Translations under genes and position numbers: made by a program | In this document: positions 6,618 to 9,170 of the stretch, piece by piece | Numbering within the stretch: position 1 is the stretch's first letter | Layout: the number at the start of each line of letters is the position of its first letter | Source of the DNA: an uncultured Eisenbergiella sp. | GTDB taxonomy: Bacteria > Bacillota > Clostridia > Lachnospirales > Lachnospiraceae | Assembly: GCA_948960675.1 (NCBI GenBank) | Contig: CARDPF010000115.1 | Span: 1-9,170, forward strand | Length of the DNA: 9,170 bases | Direction of reading: 5' to 3' | Notes under the pieces: model-generated | Seen by the model: the letters and a program-made list of their open reading frames with translations, nothing else | Databases searched by the model: none | What the model was told of the DNA's origin: nothing

Positions 6618-6816
6618 TCCCGTCGTCTTCCGGAATGATCACGGCCAAAATAAAATACAGGATCAAACCTCCCACACCGACGCCCGCAATCAGGCTGATA
6701 ATGACATACAACACGCGGATCAGGGTAGGGTCTATCCCTGTATACAATCCCAATCCCCCGCAGACACCGCACACCATCCGGTTTGTCGTGGAACGCAATA
6801 ATTTTTTGTTACTCAT
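6607..6816 (-). CDS. PspC-domain small membrane protein
   Basis: The 69 residues match PspC (PF04024) almost from end to end: RSTTNRMVCGVCGGLGLYTG (8-27), the DPTLIRVLYV motif (29-38), then one long hydrophobic segment (about 36-61) ending in IIPEDDG. PspC proteins sit in the cytoplasmic membrane; in Proteobacteria PspC senses envelope stress, and in Firmicutes short PspC proteins often lie beside two-component systems of the Lia type. GAGAGG about 11 nt upstream supports the ATG at 6816. The gene lies between the DUF4097 protein (35 nt away) and the sensor kinase (overlapping), so a role modulating that kinase is a reasonable inference. Confidence 0.9.
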   Translation of the reverse strand: MSNKKLLRSTTNRMVCGVCGGLGLYTGIDPTLIRVLYVIISLIAGVGVGGLILYFILAVIIPEDDGIVD

Positions 6817-6851
6817 CTTTTCTTATCCTCTCTTTCTGTTTTATTGTAACG

Positions 6852-7787
6852 CTATTGAAAACAAATTTCAATATTTCCCATGGAAGATTCCAATTCCATC
6901 GTTCTGGATGCGCCGTTTCGGATCTCCTTTTCCTTACCCATACCGGAATAAGAAGTCCCTCCCAAATCAATATTCCCCATATCCGCATGGATTTTATAAT
7001 TAAAATCCTCTTCGTTATGCTCCAAATACATCTGAATATTGCCCATATCCGCATTGGCCTCAATTTCATCCCCCACCGTTCCGGAGAAGATGACGGAACC
7101 CATGCTTGCGGAAGCATCCAGACTGCCTACCTGTCCCTCTTCCACCTCTACGCTTCCCATGTCTGCTTCCATCTCCAGCTTACCGGCGGTCAGTTCCCCA
7201 ACCTGAATCCATCCCATATTGGCTTCCAGTTCCACCTTCTCTGCCTGCAGGCGTTCTGCGTCCACGCCCCCCAGATCCGCATCCATCTCTACCTTCTCCC
7301 AGTATACATCCTCCGGGACGGTGAGAATCAGTTGTCTGTCGTTGACCCTGTGGTACTTTTTCTGCTTCCCTACATCCTTGATATAAAGGGTATCGTCTTT
7401 GATATAGCATTGGATCCGGTCGCAGTTAAAGCCTTCCAGCACAATTTCGTCTTCCCCGCCTTCCCGGATTTCCAAAATATGAATGCCGATGGAAGTTTTT
7501 AATTTCTCCGGGAACCTCTTGTAGGCTAACGTGTGTGTAAAATCGCCGTTCAGGGTTTCTATCCCCTTTTCTTCCTTTTCCCCGTCATATATGCCTCCCA
7601 GGTCCGGCAATGCCTCCAGACTTTCCCAGTCTGCCACCCTTTCCCCGTTCTGGTTTACATGGGTAAAAAACTGCCCGGATTCCCATTGCTGTCTGCCTCC
7701 TGCCGCCGCGCCGGCTCCCATCAGGATACCACCGGACACAATACACACCGTTGCCACGGTAACTGCCGCTTTTATTCCCATCTTCAT
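6852..7787 (-). CDS. Exported DUF4097-type beta-solenoid repeat protein
   Basis: The 311 residues start with a signal or anchor segment (about 5-30: MKMGIKAAVTVATVCIVSGG and following), with no lipobox. The C-terminal half is a DUF4097 (putative adhesin, LiaG-related) domain. It contains a repeat of the form E-A-D/N-M-G-x-V/I: the key glycines fall at residues 173, 192, 211, 230 and 249, exactly 19 residues apart, then at 271 and 304. Such rungs form a right-handed beta-solenoid. The segment 95-160 is a non-repetitive beta-rich entry region. Translation starts at 7787 in an ATGA overlap with the DUF1700 gene, with AGGAGG about 10 nt upstream. DUF4097 proteins are usually extracytoplasmic and encoded with envelope-stress regulators; no enzymatic residue set is recognisable, so a structural or sensory role is inferred. 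Confidence 0.88.
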   Translation of the reverse strand: MKMGIKAAVTVATVCIVSGGILMGAGAAAGGRQQWESGQFFTHVNQNGERVADWESLEALPDLGGIYDGEKEEKGIETLNGDFTHTLAYKRFPEKLKTSIGIHILEIREGGEDEIVLEGFNCDRIQCYIKDDTLYIKDVGKQKKYHRVNDRQLILTVPEDVYWEKVEMDADLGGVDAERLQAEKVELEANMGWIQVGELTAGKLEMEADMGSVEVEEGQVGSLDASASMGSVIFSGTVGDEIEANADMGNIQMYLEHNEEDFNYKIHADMGNIDLGGTSYSGMGKEKEIRNGASRTMELESSMGNIEICFQ

Positions 7788-8560
7788 GCCGCATTTCCTC
7801 CTCTCCGGCGGAACAGACCGCCAATGCCGTTTGCCGTTCCCCTAAATACCCATACGGACAGCCGCATAAGCAGCCAGCCAAACCCCACTGTCCACAAAAT
7901 ACCGAATCCGATTATCATCAGGCTCACCCCTATGGCCAAAACTGCCCCCGCAGGATACATAAACAGCTTAGCTGCCGCCGCTATCAGCGCGGCAATCCCG
8001 CCCGCTGCACACACCACGCCTACGAGTCCCAAAACCGCAACCACAATCACCGCAGTCAAAGCCAGGGCCAGAGCCACAACCGCCAGCGGAAATGCAACCG
8101 GCGCCGCAAACAGGCACAAAAGCGCAATCCAAAGCGCAGAATTGCTTTTCTTTTGTCCGAAGCGATACCTCCTATCCAATGCGCGCCCGTCATTTTGGCC
8201 ATCCCCCATGCGATGCGCCCCGTAATTGGGACCGTGCATTTGCCCGTTTCCGGCGCTTTGGGATTTTGTCTGTTGGGAATGGGCCTCCCTGCGCATCACT
8301 TCATTGGCTGCCTTTTCCCGCTTCTCATAAAATCCGGACTCCGAAAATTCACCGTGCTGTTCGCTTCCGCCCCGCAGCCCTTCCCGGATGGATGCCGCCA
8401 GTTCCTCGGGCGTCCCAAGTGCCGAAAGTACTTCCTCCTCGTTCTCCACACCCGCATCATCCAAATAGTCCTCATAATACTGCAGCGCCTCTTTCCTCTC
8501 CCCCTCCGGCAAACCGGAAAGCAGCACCGAAAGCCTGCCCATAAACTCCGTCCTGTTCAT
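7784..8560 (-). CDS. DUF1700 (HAAS-type) membrane protein
   Basis: Of the 258 residues, 1-60 form the conserved helical DUF1700/HAAS head: MNRTEFMGRLSVLLSGLP, then EALQYYEDYLDDAG (24-37) and LGTPEELAASIREG (48-61). A hydrophilic linker rich in Q, N, G, H and R (about 62-139) looks disordered. Residues 141-235 are very hydrophobic, with three or four membrane helices, and the tail is basic (RGTANGIGGLFRRRGG). DUF1700 genes are known to sit directly after PadR regulators, and that is the case here: the start overlaps the padR stop as ATGA (8557-8560), with GGAGG upstream. It probably links a membrane signal to the regulator or to the downstream DUF4097 protein; the molecular role of the family is not settled. 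Confidence 0.88.
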   Translation of the reverse strand: MNRTEFMGRLSVLLSGLPEGERKEALQYYEDYLDDAGVENEEEVLSALGTPEELAASIREGLRGGSEQHGEFSESGFYEKREKAANEVMRREAHSQQTKSQSAGNGQMHGPNYGAHRMGDGQNDGRALDRRYRFGQKKSNSALWIALLCLFAAPVAFPLAVVALALALTAVIVVAVLGLVGVVCAAGGIAALIAAAAKLFMYPAGAVLAIGVSLMIIGFGILWTVGFGWLLMRLSVWVFRGTANGIGGLFRRRGGNAA

Positions 8561-8880
8561 ACGTTGGCCCCTCCCTCAAACATCCCTGTGATTTTCTCCG
8601 AGTATTTTCTCCATTCCGCTTCGTATAAATGCAGCTGTGCGCTGCCCTTGGGCGTCAGCTTGTAGTAACGCCGGTTCCGTCCCGCGCACTCCATATCATA
8701 TACTTCCAGACAATCATCCTTCTGCAGGCGCCGCAAAACCGGATACAATGTGGATTCTGACAAATTAATCACCTGCCGCACCTCCTGCGTAATCTTATAT
8801 CCATATGTCCCCTCTGCCTTTCTGGACACGATCGCCAAAACGATGGCATCCAACAGCGCCGCTCCTGTATTAAAAACCAT
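8557..8880 (-). CDS. PadR-family transcriptional repressor
   Basis: A 107-residue winged-helix protein with PadR hallmarks: LLDAIVLAIVS (9-19), TYGYKITQEV (25-34), the recognition helix LSESTLYPVLRRLQ (40-53), then a wing with GRNRRYYKLTPKG (67-79) and a short dimerisation helix (about 80-100). Short PadR proteins of this type are autoregulatory repressors that leave DNA on binding a ligand or protein partner. The start at 8880 has the strong site AAGGAAGGAG about 9 nt upstream. It is the first gene of a six-gene operon, and a 23-bp palindrome and an ATAT-N3-ATAT motif in its promoter are the obvious candidate operators. A pairing with DUF1700, as here, is a recurring arrangement. Confidence 0.92.
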   Translation of the reverse strand: MVFNTGAALLDAIVLAIVSRKAEGTYGYKITQEVRQVINLSESTLYPVLRRLQKDDCLEVYDMECAGRNRRYYKLTPKGSAQLHLYEAEWRKYSEKITGMFEGGANV

Positions 8881-8906
8881 TCACATACGCTCCTTCCTTC
8901 CCTGTA

Positions 8907-8923
8907 CCGGCGCAATCTGCCGG
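8907..8923. repeat. Small hairpin in the padR 5' leader
   Basis: CCGGC (8907-8911) and GCCGG (8919-8923) are perfect complements around a 7-nt loop. It lies in the untranslated leader of the padR operon, about 27 nt before the start codon. No T run follows on either strand, so it is not a clear terminator; it may only stabilise the leader. Confidence 0.35.
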
Positions 8924-8997
8924 CTTATGCCCTCTCCCCTCCGGGGTGTGTTTGAAAAATGCCCTGACAAATTTACCGCCATGGAAAAATCCGTTAT

Positions 8998-9020
8998 AAT
9001 ATTATATTTTATATAATATT
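8998..9020. promoter_or_regulatory. 23-bp AT-rich palindrome, likely PadR operator
   Basis: AATATTATAT (8998-9007) and ATATAATATT (9011-9020) are perfect inverted repeats around TTT. The site lies just downstream of the predicted minus-strand transcription start, where a bound dimer would block elongation or open-complex formation. PadR regulators typically bind AT-rich dyads of the TATAT/ATATA kind at their own promoters. A related shorter dyad, ATAT-TCC-ATAT (9037-9047), sits in the promoter spacer. Assignment to this PadR is inferred. Confidence 0.6.
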
Positions 9021-9032
9021 GCTTCTTTCTAT

Positions 9033-9061
9033 AATATATTCCATATAGTATTGTTTGTCAA
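9033..9061 (-). promoter_or_regulatory. Promoter of the padR operon
   Basis: On the minus strand TTGACA (9061-9056), a perfect -35, is followed by a 17-nt spacer and TATATT (9038-9033) as -10. The start of transcription would be near 9026, giving a leader of about 145 nt before padR. The spacer contains an ATAT-N3-ATAT dyad and the 23-bp palindrome follows directly, so repression at this promoter is expected. Confidence 0.7.
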
Positions 9062-9082
9062 CAATAAAACTCGGAATATTTT
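9055..9082 (+). promoter_or_regulatory. Possible divergent promoter for the edge gene
   Basis: TTGTCA (9055-9060), a 16-nt spacer and TATTTT (9077-9082) form a moderate plus-strand promoter with a start near 9089, about 20 nt before the ATG at 9111. Its -35 shares five bases with the minus-strand -35 because TTGTCAA is nearly self-complementary. Use of this promoter is inferred. Confidence 0.4.
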
Positions 9083-9110
9083 CTTAAGAGAATCTAAAAG
9101 GTTACTATTC

Positions 9111-9170
9111 ATGGGCAATGTCATTAAGTTTAGCCATGCGCCCGGACGGCGTGCCGGTAGTCTGGGGATG
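9111..9170 (+). CDS. Start of an unidentified gene (3' end outside the window)
   Basis: An ATG at 9111 opens a frame with no stop over the 20 codons left, beginning MGNVIKFSHAPGRRAG. AAAGG at 9097-9101 gives a well-placed ribosome binding site (9-nt gap), and a plausible promoter lies at 9055-9082. The product is not recognisable from 20 residues. The start is basic and not hydrophobic, so no signal peptide is apparent. It is divergent from the padR operon and might share its regulation. Confidence 0.45.
   Translation, partial: MGNVIKFSHAPGRRAGSLGM

Noticed and set aside
6975..7285. CRISPR-like regularly spaced CCCAT repeats on the plus strand
   Set aside because: The units are short, imperfect, in frame with the minus-strand DUF4097 gene and 57 bp apart, so they are codons of a protein repeat, not a CRISPR array.
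6783..7502. 239-codon plus-strand frame opposite the DUF4097 gene
   Set aside because: It mirrors the repeats of the minus-strand gene, so its length comes from the antisense of the 57-bp repeat. No promoter or convincing ribosome binding site precedes it.
7533..8225. 230-codon plus-strand frame opposite DUF4097 and DUF1700
   Set aside because: Antisense shadow of the alanine-rich membrane helices of the DUF1700 gene; low-complexity product with no domain.

Overview
The window (about 50% GC, tight ATGA-type gene overlaps, strong AGGAGG-type ribosome binding sites, clostridial protein families) looks like a chromosomal segment of an anaerobic Firmicute, probably Lachnospiraceae. The taxon is inferred from gene content and sequence style; no marker gene is present. 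I saw no rRNA, tRNA, CRISPR array, insertion sequence or phage gene.

Layout. (1) Positions 1-2878, + strand: the 3' part of a membrane cellulose-synthase-like GT2 glycosyltransferase with a c-di-GMP-binding PilZ domain, overlapped by a secreted GH5 endoglucanase. Together they look like the distal end of a c-di-GMP-controlled exopolysaccharide (cellulose-type) operon. (2) Positions 2879-3124: a non-coding stretch with a candidate terminator, a promoter with an inverted repeat, and a strongly structured 5' leader whose central loop has two mutually exclusive complements, one touching the ribosome binding site. (3) Positions 3125-4650, + strand: an ECF-transporter S component and a pyridoxamine/pyridoxal kinase overlapping by 4 bp, a likely vitamin B6 uptake-and-trapping pair. 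(4) Positions 4672-8880, - strand: one compact operon transcribed right to left: PadR repressor, DUF1700 membrane protein, DUF4097 repeat protein, PspC protein, short KdpD-like sensor kinase, KdpE-like response regulator. (5) Positions 8881-9110: an AT-rich divergent control region with a 23-bp palindrome and two promoters facing away from each other that share their -35 bases. (6) Positions 9111-9170, + strand: the first 20 codons of an unidentified gene leaving the window.

How they work together. The synthase would polymerise and export a beta-glucan when c-di-GMP is high, and the GH5 enzyme would trim it outside the cell. The S component would bring in a B6 vitamer for phosphorylation by the kinase, with the leader RNA a candidate controller. 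The minus-strand operon looks like an autoregulated envelope-sensing module: PadR represses it, the DUF1700/DUF4097/PspC proteins sit in or outside the membrane, and the two-component pair relays a signal. No kdpFABC potassium pump is visible, so the KdpDE-like pair is probably not a conventional potassium system.

The most promising undescribed items are the leader RNA upstream of the B6 genes, the six-gene envelope module, and a degenerate second PilZ-like segment in the glycosyltransferase.
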